DNA of 64,000 nt from the NCBI GenBank assembly GCA_034440575.1, contig JAOTOL010001557.1, forward strand, positions 763,001 to 827,000, given 5' to 3'. The notes under the pieces were generated by a model, which was not told the origin of the DNA, made no database searches, and worked only from the letters and a program-made list of their open reading frames with translations. The stretch is from Imbricaverruca yamaguchii. Lineage: Eukaryota > Arthropoda > Thecostraca > Neoverrucidae. The position numbers and the translations under genes were made by a program. Every line of letters starts with the position of its first letter. Within the stretch, counting starts at the first letter, position 1. Below are positions 22,601-34,639 of this stretch, piece by piece.

Positions 22601-24977
22601 GACGGGTTCTGTCACCACCGGCCAGGCTCTATCAGTTGGTCGGCAGGTGGAATCTGGGTCCGGTCCGCCTGAGTGAGCAGCGATATCAGATGTCTGTCCG
22701 CGCCGGACCGACTCGACATATTTGTCACCAAGGCAACGGAGCAGAAGCGATGCGAACGGATGTTGCAATCGCGCCCGGCACAAACGAGGCGGCACCAGTG
22801 ATAGCATTACATGGGCAACTAATTAAGCCGGTGGCGCTGGTATTTGTGGACCGGACTGGCGAGACACTGGCGCGCGGTTTTGAAGGCCGTTGGTACGTGT
22901 CTGGGGCGTGTGACTGACCTACGTGGAATTTTCGCACCATGCTTTGCGGCAGATGACTATGTGCACCTGAATTCTCACTGGACAAATACTAGCTTGACAC
23001 GAATGTTTTGCTAGACACTGTAAAGCTTCCTTAGTACACTGTATGAAATATTGTATTTTAGACGGACAAATATTTGTCCCAAGGTGTTTGTAGCCGTCCA
23101 TACCGAACTGTTATCGCTCGTATAATCATCTCCGTAATGTTGATACTTCGTTCGTTGCAGGCATATCGTATGATTACACAGCCACTCACCCTGCCAATAA
23201 CGCAGTGTCCTCAACCTAATGGGGAGCTTCATAGCAAATCCATATGGCCCCTCCCCCCCCATCGATTTCGTCAAGCGTCGCCCGGGCCAACAGGACGGTT
23301 GCAGACCTTTTATGTCTTTGAGAACAGTTGCACTAACCTTTTATGTCTTTATGTCTTTATGTCTTTATGCAGACATGTCAAATCATCCAAAGTGGAAAGC
23401 ATGTTTCATATTGGCATTAGTTGACTGAAAACAGCCATGCTTTATACTTTAAAATAAAACGAAGCTAAATGTGGCAATGGATACATTTCTGACAAGAAAT
23501 CTCGCAAACACGGTTCCTGCAGCTGTCTCAGAGATGGACTAAAATGTGGCCATGGGTGTGTGGAAGCAGCGGTAATAATCTGATATTACTTTGCCACGTG
23601 AACGGGCTGCAGGGAGGAATTTTCCTTGAAAGGTCGGTGGCATGTCACCATGCCATATCAGAGATTGCTCATCACCTTTGGTATTACAAGCACACCTTCT
23701 CAACTGGCAAGAGCGTTGATGTCAGTGATGAGTCCTCCCATCCCGGACGACGTCATAGTGGACGATCGTTCTCTTTCACAAATTTTGTTTGTTCACCTCT
23801 TCACATGATTGACCTGGGGTGGACTTTGTCCATTTCGGTTTCCTGAATTATATCCAAGCACCTGCAGTCAGCATACGGAAATTCCTGCGGCACCTTCAAA
23901 GTAACATCTGTTATGTTTTAGCGGAATAATAGGCTCATGGTCGTTCATGCATGCCGATGCTACAGGAAAGTATCGGTGGTGGTTTTTCATCACTTGTTCG
24001 AGTATTTTTCACGTGATGCAGATGCTTCATAAAACCTGAATGACTTCTGATTCGGTAAATCAGTAGGCGTCATTAGGTAAATGGCGTTTTTCCATTGTGC
24101 TTTCAAAGCCAGTTCAAGTGACATGTTGCTGGCTTCATCCGTTTTCTTAAGAAAAAATAGTGAAATGACCTACACTGCATGCACATTCCTGACAACAATT
24201 AATGAGCAACTTAAGCATTTCTATGTCTTGTCGTGAATTGGATGTTGTTTGTTCATGATTTATGTATCCAGAAGCCATGATGATTATGAATCTATTTACT
24301 TAATTCTTTTGCAGTTGATCGATTTTTATTGATTGCTTGATTTGTTGATTGATATATGCTTAATTGTTGATTAAGATTCTAGGCTGCCTCCACCCAGAGC
24401 TATCAGTTGCGCTTTTTTATTTCGAATGTTCGCTTTGTGCATGGCTCCCGAGAGGTATTGGAGCTTGCCGCCTGCTGTGCCAAATAGCCAATAGTCCAAG
24501 CCCGTCGTTGGTTGCTACATATCTCTAATGTCCCTGGTGTCACTTGATGAAGTTATTTGGAGAAAGGTGACCATTTTAATAGTCAAAGCTGTTTCGAAAT
24601 CCATTTTTATATAGTGTATGCCCATAAATTCAATGGTTAAGCTTCAACCTGATTGGGGGAGATAAATCAATTATTGACGGGGGCAGTGACCCCCATGGCA
24701 TATAGAAAGTGACAACCCTGCCTGTTGGTGCCGGCCAACACCCGTGAATAAGGCCTGACAGTCAAATAAGCGTTTGTTATGCAAGTTTAATGTGCGTGAC
24801 AGTTTGGATATTATTCATCTCGCGTGGTATTCATGAACTTGTAGGGCAGGCATTCAGCCAGCATAGGAGGCTAGCATCTTCATGGTGAGGTAACAAGGAC
24901 AGAATACGCGGTTGAATGGATGTCTCCCCACTCATGTAAACGTTTTCATCTCATCCTGACCTCGGTCATGCGTTTCA
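22601..24977. other. Gene-poor DNA
   Basis: No conserved exon seen. A short TATGTCTT repeat (about four units) lies at 23330-23370. A C-run (CCCCTCCCCCCCC) is near 23250. The stretch 24180-24360 is AT-rich simple-like sequence. Confidence 0.35.
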
Positions 24978-25612
24978 TCCACGACACATCTGTACGTCCA
25001 GTGCCGTCCAGTGTCCCCGGCCATATGCGTCATCCACGTCACATCGGTACGTTCAGTGCCGTCCAGTGTCCCCGGCCATATGCGTCATCCACGTCACATC
25101 TGTACGTCCAGTGCCGTCCAGTGTCCCCGGCCATATGCGTCATACACGGCACATCTGTACGTCCAGTGCCGTCGAATGTCCCCGGCCATATGCGTCATCC
25201 ACGGCACATCTGTACGCTCAGTGCTATCCAATGTCCCCGGCCATATGCGTCATCCACGTCACATCTGTACGTTCAGTGCGGTCCAGTGTCCCCGGCCATA
25301 TGCGTCATCCACGTCACATCTGTACGTTCAGTGCCGTCCAGTGTCCCCGGCCATATGCGTCATCCACGGCACATCTGTACGTTCAGTGCCGTCCAGTGTC
25401 CCCGGCCATATGCGTCATCCACGGCACATCTGTACGTTCAGTGCCGTCCAGTGTCCCCGGCCATATGCGTCATCCACGGCGCACATCTGTACGTTCAGTG
25501 CCGTCCAGTGTCCCCGGCCATATGCGTCATCCACGTCACATCTGTACGTCCAGTGCCGTCCAGTGTCCCCGGCCATATGCGTCATCCACGTCACATCTGT
25601 ACGCTCAGTGGC
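24978..25612. repeat. 55-bp minisatellite
   Basis: About eleven and a half copies of a 55-bp unit with GTCCAGTGTCCCCGGCCATA, TGCGTCATCCACG and CACATCTGTACG. Unit types alternate between CACGTCACATC and CACGGCACATC. One copy carries a 2-bp insertion (near 25480). The period is not a multiple of three, so all three plus frames stay open. Confidence 0.96.
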
Positions 25613-25787
25613 GCCTTCGCACTAGTGATACAATCTTTAGTGCTTGCAAGGAAATCGCTATTTATGCTGATAGATAGCTCTTCTCGAGGTGCATTTGCTT
25701 TGGTTTGTTTGTATACATGTAGGTTTTCCTTTCAATGAATATGTATATGCATATATAAAGACATATATATACATACATATTTATACA

Positions 25788-25796
<9 letters not shown>

Positions 25797-25873
<77 letters not shown>
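25797..25873. repeat. (TA)n microsatellite
   Basis: About 77 bp of uninterrupted TA repeat, preceded by imperfect ATATAC text. It forms the left flank of the DNA transposon, whose right flank is also TATATA. Confidence 0.98.
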
Positions 25874-25877
<4 letters not shown>

Positions 25878-28583
25878 GGTGGTCCAAACATACATGGTAA
25901 TTTTAAAAGTTTCAAGGAAGTGTGCTTCACAAGGTTATTTTTATTTCACTATATGTGCCTGTGTTGCGTGCCAAATTTTGAACGATTTTATGCATATTTA
26001 AAGGCAGCGCAAAATCTCATCTTTGGTTTCTCTCTTTTGCAGATGGCCTACTCAGCACCGAGTACGCGAGGTGGACAAGAATGGTGGTTATTATAAGTTC
26101 CCTTGAGTTTTTCTCAACTGCACGGCTTCCAACGCGAGGTGACCTACTTCGCATGTCACAATTATTTCACCTGAAGCAGAAATTGCCTTTCCCGGAAAGC
26201 TTCAAGAAGACCTGTGAAGCCTGCTGTGTCATCTGGAGAAGGGCAAGGATCCCTACCCTGCGGTTGGATTCCTGTGTGAGGAAGTTGGAGAAGTTGATAC
26301 GGGAATGCCAGAACCTCAAGAAGAGTCGAAAGCGAGGTGACACACAGGCGATGACTTTCCACGCATCACTCGGCGACCTCTTCGACATCGGAGCCAGTGA
26401 TGCTATGGCACAGATGACTGTTGAAGAGGATCGTATGTTTTACCAAATGCAACGTGAGGACGTCACCTCCTGCAACATTTCTGGCCCTGATCTTGTGACA
26501 GCGGGGAGGGAGAGTCGGAAGCGACTTCGGGAAGAACAAGAGAAGGCAAGATGGTCGAAGGCAAAGGCTGAGGCAGCTTCATCCTCGGTGGCAGCGGCTC
26601 AGCTGTCTTCCACGTCCTCCTCCAAACTCGAGTCCGAGGGCGACGAAGACTTCACTTCTACTCCCAGTTGCTCGACAGTGTCTGTAGCTCCCCCAAACGA
26701 CCCAAGAACATTTTCGCCTCCCCTGCTGTCGCATCAGCCCTCGATCAAGTCAACTCTCCGGACCGTGGAGCCGTGTTCGTGGCAGGAACCGTGGCACGGG
26801 CCACGGCCATGAGCTTTCAGATCTGACCCTCTCCAGAAGCTCAGTCCGGCGATCTAGGCAACAGGCACGGCTTCAAGCGAACAATCAAGATCGGGAAGAC
26901 TTCACCCCAAAGGCCCACTTCTCCTACACTGGGACGCCAAGCTTTTCGCAGACTACATTGGGGATGGGGGAACGGTGGACAGTGTGGCCGTGCTCCTTAC
27001 TGGCCCGGGCGATTTCGATAAATTATTGGCTGTGCCGAAGACGGAAAGGAGAACGGGAGAGGCACAAGCAGCGGCATGCATTGTTGGACAACTCTTGACG
27101 GTTGGTCACTCCGCCCTCATGTTCAAGGCCTGGTCTTCGATACGACTGCCTTTAACACGGGTCTCCACCGTAGAGCTTGTACGCTGATTGAATGACTCGG
27201 GAGGGAACTAGTGTGGATAGCTTGTCGTCATCACGTCTTAGAGATCGTCCTATCCAGCGTCTTCAAGGTAGTCTTCGGGCCAACTGGAGGACCTGAAACT
27301 GGACTTTTCAAGAGGTTCCATATGTTTTGGCCCAAAGTCAACCAAGGGATGTACGTTGGTGTCCCAGGTGAGATGATCCGCGACCACAGATTGGAAGAGC
27401 AGCGCATTGGCATGGTTTCCTACATCCAGCAGGCTATGAAGGAACTACAAGTACGAGCAGACTACGCCGAATTCCTCAGCCTGAGCCTCCTCTTCTTGGG
27501 TAGAGGGGGTGACCAGCGGGCCAAGTTTCGGCCCCCAGACCCGACGCATCACGCGCAGTAGATGCAGAAGGGATTGTACGTCTTGAAGATCTTCCTCTTT
27601 CGGGACTAGTTCCATCTCGCTGTCAAGGAATTACGCCCCATTAGATGACTCGCTTTTCGTCGTCTTGATCTATGTCTGGTTCTGGAACGAGGCTCCGCGT
27701 GGCATACAGGCCCCCGCAACGATTTGGAATTCCTCCAAACCCTTCGAGGATACCCAGACAAAGAGGTCGCAGATGCTGCCATCACCGCCTTTGCACGCCA
27801 TCTCTGGTATCTGGCAGAGCACTTGGTTGGACTGGCGTTCTTCGACAAGGAGGTGGACGTGGTGACGAAGCGCAAGATGGTGACCAACCTTGAGCGAGAG
27901 TAGAAGTCGGGTGCCCCCGTCGCTTGCAAGGAGTTCCAGAGATCGGATTTGGGCCGGAGGAGTTCGTGACTAAGAGGACGCTGAAGGTATTTAACGTCAT
28001 TGCTGAGCAGGGGAAGGAGAATGGAAAATCGTCCTTCTTGAAGGAAGACCCCGAAAGTGGGAGATGAACACAACATTCCTGGACATGACGAAGTCTGCGG
28101 GTTCTTTGAATGTCGTTAACGATGCAGCAGAAAGAGCTGTTTCTCTCATCCACACCTTCAGCACATTGCTGACCAAGAACGAAGAGCAGAAACAATACCT
28201 ACTTCGGCTTATAGCTAATCACCGTCGCCGCCTCCCTGCTCCGACCAAGGGGGGACTGATGAAAGAGGGCGGTTGATGAATTGTAGAGAGACGGGTTGAA
28301 GTCCCACCTCATTTCGTCATTCACGTTGGCACGATGAAGCATTATTATTTATTAAGGTTACTTTGTTTTCATAGAAAATAGGAGCTATGCTATGCGAAAG
28401 AAGAACAAAACTTAACATCCCTTCAGTTTCTGTTCTGTCGGAAAAAGACACCTTTCTGCGCGACCCCTAAACTTAAACGAAATTTCCTGAAAATTGGCAT
28501 GAATGTTATTTATCAACAGCGTAACAAAATAAAACTTGTGGAGCTAACAACTTTTCAACTTTACTTTTTTTGGACCAGGCTAA
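25874..28583 (+). mobile_element. DNA transposon with short terminal inverted repeats
   Basis: The left end TTAGGGTGGTCCAAA (25874-25888) is matched at the right end by TTTGGACCAGGCTAA (28569-28583). The inverted complement of the right end reads TTAGCCTGGTCCAAA, 13 of 15 positions identical. The interior, about 2.7 kb, holds one broken transposase-like gene on the plus strand. Both flanks are TA-rich (a TA microsatellite on the left, TATATAT on the right), so the target duplication is TA or a short TATA multiple and cannot be resolved. Single-copy ends, one gene and TIRs are the plan of a cut-and-paste element. Confidence 0.85.
26043..28276 (+). pseudogene. Broken transposase-like gene of an uncharacterised invertebrate family
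   Basis: Collinear pieces in changing frames. The first (26081-26812) is an N-terminal region with the VIWRRARIPT block, a KLEKLI segment and SLGDLFDIGASDAM...EEDRMF. The second (26930-27130) has LHWDAKLFADYIG, VLLTGP and VPKTERRTGEAQAA. The third (27135-27560) has VFDTTAFNTG, WIACRHHVLEIVL and GPETGLFKRF. The fourth (27727-27903) has ARHLWYLAEHLVGLAFFD. The C-terminus (28064-28276) has NVVNDAAERAVSLI and LTKNEEQKQYLL. I recall this order from many proteins annotated only as uncharacterised in arthropods and cnidarians. HWD-K, FDTT-NTG and CRHH-E look like the D, D and C/H...E elements of RNase H-fold transposases (my inference). Damage: a stop after 26812, a frameshift near 27130, in-frame stops at about 27210 and 27559, and further frameshifts after 27600. 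A TTTTGCAG at 26035-26042 may be an intron acceptor. Confidence 0.8.
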
Positions 28584-29237
28584 TATATATGCATTAAAAA
28601 CAAACTATGCATTTATTCATTTATTCATTTATTTATATATTTGTTTATGTATATAGTTAACGGTCATATACCGTGGGGCTGTCACACGACTCCTGAACAC
28701 GCACCAGGTAGTCTGCGCGCGTGTTGCCCCCAACCCTGGGAACATGTCACCGTCGCTGAGGTTCACGACCGTTCCACATGCATATGCGCATGTTTGACCG
28801 CGTCTGGTGGCCGGGAAGTGGCGCGCGCACAGTTGGTACCGTCCCTCGCCGTCGCCACCTGCGGAGACAGCGACAACAGACGCCGGCAGCCGGCCGTGCC
28901 ATGCTATGTGACAAATGAACCTGGTGCCAGACCGGGCCGCCCAGCTGTGCGAACGAGCGCAGCGACCATGGATTATCCGGGATCGGGCTCCGTCGGTGCA
29001 TTCGCACATCTACGCTTCCTCTTACTTCGGGGATAAGCTGCATCTCATGGACTCGTAGCCATCTCGCTGCACGGTAGAAGCATCGCGCATGGATGCACAG
29101 GACCAAACATTGCTGTGTGTCGTTGTGTTGGAAACTGGCTGTGGCGGCTTTGTCTCAACACCGACACGCGGATGTCACACACGGCCACACAGCGATTCCA
29201 TGAGTTGCGGCGAGGGCAGCGTGCAGCGCGGTGCCAG
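28584..29237. other. Spacer
   Basis: AT-rich to about 28660, then mixed GC-richer DNA. No exon or RNA recognised. Confidence 0.35.
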
Positions 29238-31608
29238 TAGCCGGTCTGTAGGCCTGCCACCAGTAGCCGGCCCGTAGACCTGCCACCAGTAGCCGGTCTG
29301 TGGACCTGCCACCAGTAGCCGGTCCGTAGACCTGCCACCAGTAGCCGGTCCGTGGACCTGCCACCAGTAGCCGGTCTGCGGACCTGCCACCAGTAGCCGG
29401 TCTGTAGGCCTGCCACCAGTAGCCGGCCCGTAGACCTGCCACCAGTAGCCGGTCCGTGGACCTGCCACCAGTAGCCGGTCTGCAGACCTGCCACCAGTAG
29501 CGGGTCTGCGGATCTGCCACCAGTAGCCGGTCCGCATACCTGCCACCAGTAGCCGGTCCGCAGACCTGCCACCAGTAGCCGGTCTGCGGGCCTGCTACCA
29601 GTAGCCGGTCTGTGGACCTGCCACCAGTAGCCGGTCCGTGGACCTGCCACCAGTAGCCGGTCCGCAGACCTGCCACCAGTAGCCGGTCCATGGACCTGCC
29701 ACCAGTAGCCGGTCCGCAGACCTGCCACCAGTAGCCGGTCTGCGGACCTGCCACCAGTAGCCGATCCGTAGACCTGCCACCAGTAGCCGGTCCGCAGACC
29801 TGCCACCAGTAGCCGGTCTGCGGACCTGCCACCAGTAGCCGGTCCGTGGACCTGCCACCAGTAGCCGGTCCACAGACCTGGCACCATAGCCGGTCTGTGG
29901 ACCTGCCACTAGTAGCCGGTCCGTAGACCTGCCACCAGTAGCCGGTCCGTAGACCTGCCACCAGTAGCCGGTCTGTGGACCTGCCACCAGTAGCCGGTCT
30001 GCAGACCTGCCACCAGTAGCCGGTCTGCAGACCTGCCACCAGTAGCCGGTCTGTGGACCTGCCACCAGTAGCCGGTCTGCAGACCTGCCACCAGTAGCCG
30101 GTCCGCAGACCTGCCACCAGTAGCCGGTCCGCAGACCTGCCACCAGTAGCCGGTCCACAGACCTGCCACCAGTAGCCGGTCTGCGGACCTGCCACCAGTA
30201 GCCGGTCTGCAGACCTGCCACCAGTAGCCGGTCTGTGGACCTGCCACCAGTAGCCGGTCCGTAGACCTGCCACCAGTAGCCGGTCTGTGGACCTGCCACC
30301 AGTAGCCGGTCTGTAGGCCTGCCACCAGTAGCCGGTCCGCAGACCTGCCACCAGTAGCCGGTCCGCAGACCTGCCACCAGTAGCCGGTCTGTGGACCTGC
30401 CACAAGTAGCCGGTCCGTGGACCTGCCACCAGTAGCCGGCCTGCGGACCTGCCACCAGTAGCCGATCCGTAGACCTGCCACCAGTAGCCGGTCTGTGGAC
30501 CTGCCACTAGTAGCCGGTCCGTAGACCTGCCACAAGTAGCCGGTCCGTGGACCTGCCACCAGTAGCCGGCCTGCGGACCTGCCACCAGTAGCCGGTCCGT
30601 AGACCTGCCACCAGTAGCCGGTCTGCGGACCTGCCACCAGTAGCCGGTCCGTGAACCTGCCACGAGTAGCCGGTCCGTAGACCTGCCACCAGTAGCCGGT
30701 CCGTAGACCTGCCACCAGTAGCCGGACTGCGGACCTGCCACCAGTAGCCGGTCTGTGGACCTGCCACCAGTAGCCGGTCTGTGAACCTGCCACCAGTAGT
30801 CTGTCCGCAGACCTGCCACCAGTAGCCGGTCTGCGGACCTGCCACCAGTAGCCGGTCCGTGGACCTGCCACCAGTAGCCGGTCTGCGGACCTGCCACCAG
30901 TAGCCGGTCCGGGACCTGCCACCAGTAGCCGGTCCGTAGACCTGCCACCAGTAGCCGGTCTGCGGACCTGCCACCAGTAGCCGGTCCGTAGACCTGCCAC
31001 CAGTAGCCGGTCCGTGGACCTGCCACCAGTAGCCGGTCCGTAGACCTGCCACCAGTAGCCGGTCTGCGGACCTGCCACCAGTAGCCGGTCGGTGGACCTG
31101 CCACCAGTAGCCGGTCTGCGGACCTGCCACCAGTAGCCGGTCTGCGGACCTGCCACCAGTAGCCGGTCTGCGGACCTGCCACCAGTAGCCGGTCTGCGGA
31201 CCTGCCACCAGTAGCCGGTCCGTAGACCTGCCACCAGTAGCCGGTCCGCAGACCTGCCACCAGTAGCCGGTCCGTAGACCTGCCACCAGTAGCCGGTCTG
31301 TGGACCTGCCACCAGTAGCCGGTCTGTGGACCTGCCACCAGTAGCCGGTCCGTGGACCTGCCACCAGTAGCCGGTCCGTAGACCTGCCACCAGTAGCCGG
31401 TCTGCGGACCTGCCACCAGTAGCCGGTCTGCGGACCTGGCACCATAGCCGGTCTGCGGACCTGCCACCAGTAGCCGGTCCGCAGACCTGCCACCAGTAGC
31501 CGGTCTGTGGACCTGCCACCAGTAGCCGGTCTGCAGACCTGCCACCAGTAGCCGGTCCGTGGACCTGCCACCAGTAGCCGGTCCGTAGACCTGCCACCAG
31601 TAGCCGGT
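29238..31608. repeat. 26-bp minisatellite, ~91 copies
   Basis: The largest array in the window: AGTAGCCGGTCCGTAGACCTGCCACC with a few recurring variants, mainly in the seven bases after CCGGT(C/T) (CCGTAGA, CTGCGGA, CTGTGGA, CCGCAGA). Short deletions are at about 29880, 30905 and 31440. A near-identical ~120-bp block recurs at about 30405-30480 and 30530-30610, showing segmental duplication inside the array. All three minus frames are open for up to 844 codons because the unit has no stop on that strand and 26 is not a multiple of three. Confidence 0.98.
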
Positions 31609-32054
31609 ATGAGGTCTACACCAACGTGTTCGGTGCAGTCCAATACGTGCTATGAGGTCCGATGGGAGACGGCTCCAGCCGAAACACATTGACCTTCTGG
31701 TGTGGCTGCAAGAAGTTTACTCAACACTGACAAGGATGAAATCGAGAGCAAGACAGATCGAGACATAAACAATATGCGTGGAATATGGCTTCACATTCCG
31801 GCAAAGCTTTGCATCTTTAGCTTACCTCCTAGGTGATAAGATCAGATCAAGTAGATTGAGCGTACAACTAGCATTGACAGCTTATTTCCTCCTTCCAAAC
31901 CTTGGCAATGTTTATTATTGTTACGACGTGTATCCAGTCATTACTGCAGAGATATCGACGACAAGTTATGATGCTTCCTTTATTAGAAACAATTTATTTT
32001 GTTGGTTAAAACGAACATTTGTGATGAGTCAGAGATCGCCTTTCATTGGGGAAC
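31609..32054. other. Spacer
   Basis: No gene or repeat recognised. Confidence 0.35.
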
Positions 32055-33475
32055 GATACAGTGAAGTAGAGTAGAGTAGGGTAAAGTAGAGTAAAGTAGA
32101 GTATGTTTGAGTCCAAGTGTCGTGGTACAATCTCGTGGTGCCCATCCTTCACCTTTAGTTGATTTCTACCGCGTTCAATCGATAATAGCATTCGAGTGCA
32201 TGCCCGTCCACCCGGGAGCCATTCGAGTGTATACCGTACACCCGGGAACCATTCGACAGTGTATGCTGTCTACCCCAGAACCATTCGAGTGTATGCTTAT
32301 CCAACCGGGAACACATTATTATCGCAACTTATGTTCTGTCAAAACAGAAAGCATATCTGCAAGGAAAGCCTTGGAGCTGTCTCCAATGCTTGGGTAGTAC
32401 GCATGCACTCGTGAAAAATGTTGTATCATGTTATGTCACACAAGTCCCATCACTTAGTTTGAATACAACGTGAACTGTTAGAACTTCTTTCTCCAATATT
32501 GGTATGGATGCGCATGCTTCCCGAGTCAGTGGAAAAACAGAGCTGCAGTCGTCCCTGGTCTGCGCTGTGGCCGCATCTGCACAATGCAGCGGATATAATC
32601 GTCGGTGTCCATCCAACCTTCCAGGTTCGAATTCGAGCAGGAAGAGGCGGCATGTATTCGATGTCTGTTTGACTATGCTGCATGTTCTTCTATTCACTAC
32701 CAAACATTGCTTCCTGGTTTCAATATTGCTATCGGGTTTTTAATCATACTTATACATTTTAACTAAATTCACACCCTTTCATGGTACACGCCGCCTCTCC
32801 AAACACGGAGCCCTGATGACGCAACTGCAGGGTCACTCGTCTGGCATGATATGTCGCAGCCGCTGCCCCTGCACTCATACACTCGAATGGTTCCCGGGTA
32901 GACAGCATACACTCGAAAGGTTCCTGGGTGTACGGCATATACTTGAATGGTTCCCGGGGTACCACGACACTTGGACTCTACCCTGTTCTACTTTACTCTA
33001 CTCTACTCTACTCTACTCTACTCTACTCTACTCTACTCTACTCTACTCTACTCTACTCTACTCTACTCTACTCTACTCTACCCTAGTCTACTCTACTCTA
33101 CTCTACTCTACTCTAGTCTACTCTACTCTACTCTACTCTACTCTACTCTACTCTACTCTACTCTACTCTACTCTACTCTACTCTACTCCACTCCACCCCA
33201 CTCTACTCTACTCTACTCTACTCTACTCTACTCTACTCTACTCTACTCTACTCTACTCTACTCTACTCTACTCTACTCTACTCTACTCTACTCTACTATA
33301 CTCTACCCTAGTCTACTCTACTCTACTCTACTCTACTCTAGTCTACTCTAGTCTACTCTACTCTGCCCTGCTCTATTATATTCTATTCTACTCTATTCTA
33401 CTCCACTCTACTCCACTCTACTCCACTCTACTCCACTCTACTCTACTCTACTCTACTCTACTCTGCTTGTCTCCA
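32055..33475. mobile_element. Foldback-like element with subrepeat-built arms
   Basis: Two inverted arms surround about 560 bp. The left arm (32055-32315) runs GAGTA-type pentamers, then GAGTCCAAGTGTCGTGGTAC, then four ~31-bp units (CATTCGAGTGTATGC...CACCCGGGAAC). The right arm (32870-33475) is the reverse complement: three ~31-bp units, then GTACCACGACACTTGGACTC, then about 490 bp of CTCTA pentamers with scattered CCCTA, CTAGT and CTCCA variants. Identity in the unique 20-bp joint is complete. The pentamer block is about ten times longer on the right, so it expanded after the arms were formed. Long inverted arms made of short tandem subrepeats are the hallmark of foldback (FB-type) elements; no transposase is seen in the spacer. 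Confidence 0.6.
32985..33475. repeat. (CTCTA)n microsatellite
   Basis: About 95 pentamers, largely pure between 32997 and 33180 and again between 33205 and 33295, then increasingly mixed toward 33475. It forms the outer part of the right foldback arm; the left arm has only a short counterpart at 32060-32102. Confidence 0.97.
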
Positions 33476-34639
33476 CTGTATCCTTCTCCAAATTAAAGAC
33501 TGTCTCTGACGCGTCACAGATGTTCGCTTGAACCAATAAAATCAATTGCCTCTCATAAAGAAAGCAGCATAAATGGTCTCGACTGCATGGACTCGTCTGG
33601 CTTGGAACGCGACGCCGCGGCCCCTGCAGTCACGGGCCCGTGCACACTGCTTCGGCATTACTGCAGGGGTCGGAATCGGCTGGGCGGTGACGACGGCCCC
33701 ACAGTAGCCGAAGGACACTCCTCCCCTTCCCTCCCCGCTCAGAATATCTTAGACGAGTCCTTACGCTACTGGGTCCGGGTGTTAACCCGCCCAGTATTTT
33801 TGCACCCAGCTTTTCCGCAGATAGTGAGTAAAAGAGGCGTGTGACAGCGAACCGCAATTGGCATACCTTTCGCACATCAATTTTACATGTTGTGCGAAAC
33901 TTTTAAGGTCTGGTCATTCACGGTGATCCGACCAGTCAAGGTCAAGTGAGGTCACTCAAATAATTTCAACCAGTCGTCAAGCTTAAACGGGCAACGATAT
34001 TTGAGTGAAACTTTCAGCGATTGCTTATCATTAGGTATGCAACAAAATGCACCAAAGGTTGCCTTTGAATTGTTTCGTTTTTATTGCTTGTTTGCTTTCC
34101 ATATTTGCCTATGACATACAGATACAGATGCAGACTTGTATTGAGATAATCCACAATGAACTTGTGGCTATTACAACCTCGCATTAATATAATATAACAG
34201 CAGCGCAGAAAAGGTCAAAATCACAGCAGTTACACAGATGGTCATGTAGGTCATAATGAAATACAGCATGGCGAGCAGTAAATCCGTCCAGCTAGGGTTC
34301 AGACAGGTCGCGTCAGTTTTGGAAGTCTCGTTCGGGTTTGATCTGTATACATTTGGCTGGTTCATAGCTGGTAGCGATGCACTGATGTCAAATGGCAACA
34401 GTCACATGCAGTTACCTTCCTTGTATGGTCCGGTGTGCGGAAATACCACGCATCCCTTTATAGGCCTGCTGGAGCCCTATTTGATGTCATGCGAACGACC
34501 ATACAGTGCACTAAGAATCACCGCCGCGACCGAGCAAAGCACCGTGGACACTAATTTATCACCAATTGCTGGCCGTTTATGACCCATCTTCGATGAAGCA
34601 AATGAGGCGGTGTCGGCATGAGGATGAGGAAATCTAGAG
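33476..34639. other. Spacer with AGGTCA-repeat fragment
   Basis: 33590-33850 is GC-rich without a recognised exon. 33900-34080 resembles the AGGTCA-bearing dispersed repeat (AGGTCA at 33939 and 33949). No gene seen. Confidence 0.35.

Noticed and set aside
29238..31608. CRISPR array
   Set aside because: Units are contiguous with no unique spacers, and the window is clearly eukaryotic; the same holds for the other arrays.
29155..31689. 844-codon minus-strand frame with a 26-residue repeat
   Set aside because: All three minus frames are open; the flanks give no domain or exon structure.
32620..32660. tRNA-like GGTTCGAATTCGAGC in the foldback spacer
   Set aside because: Only a B-box-like string; no A box, anticodon arm or acceptor stem found around it.
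32816..33496. 226-codon TLLYS-repeat frame
   Set aside because: Translation of the CTCTA microsatellite.
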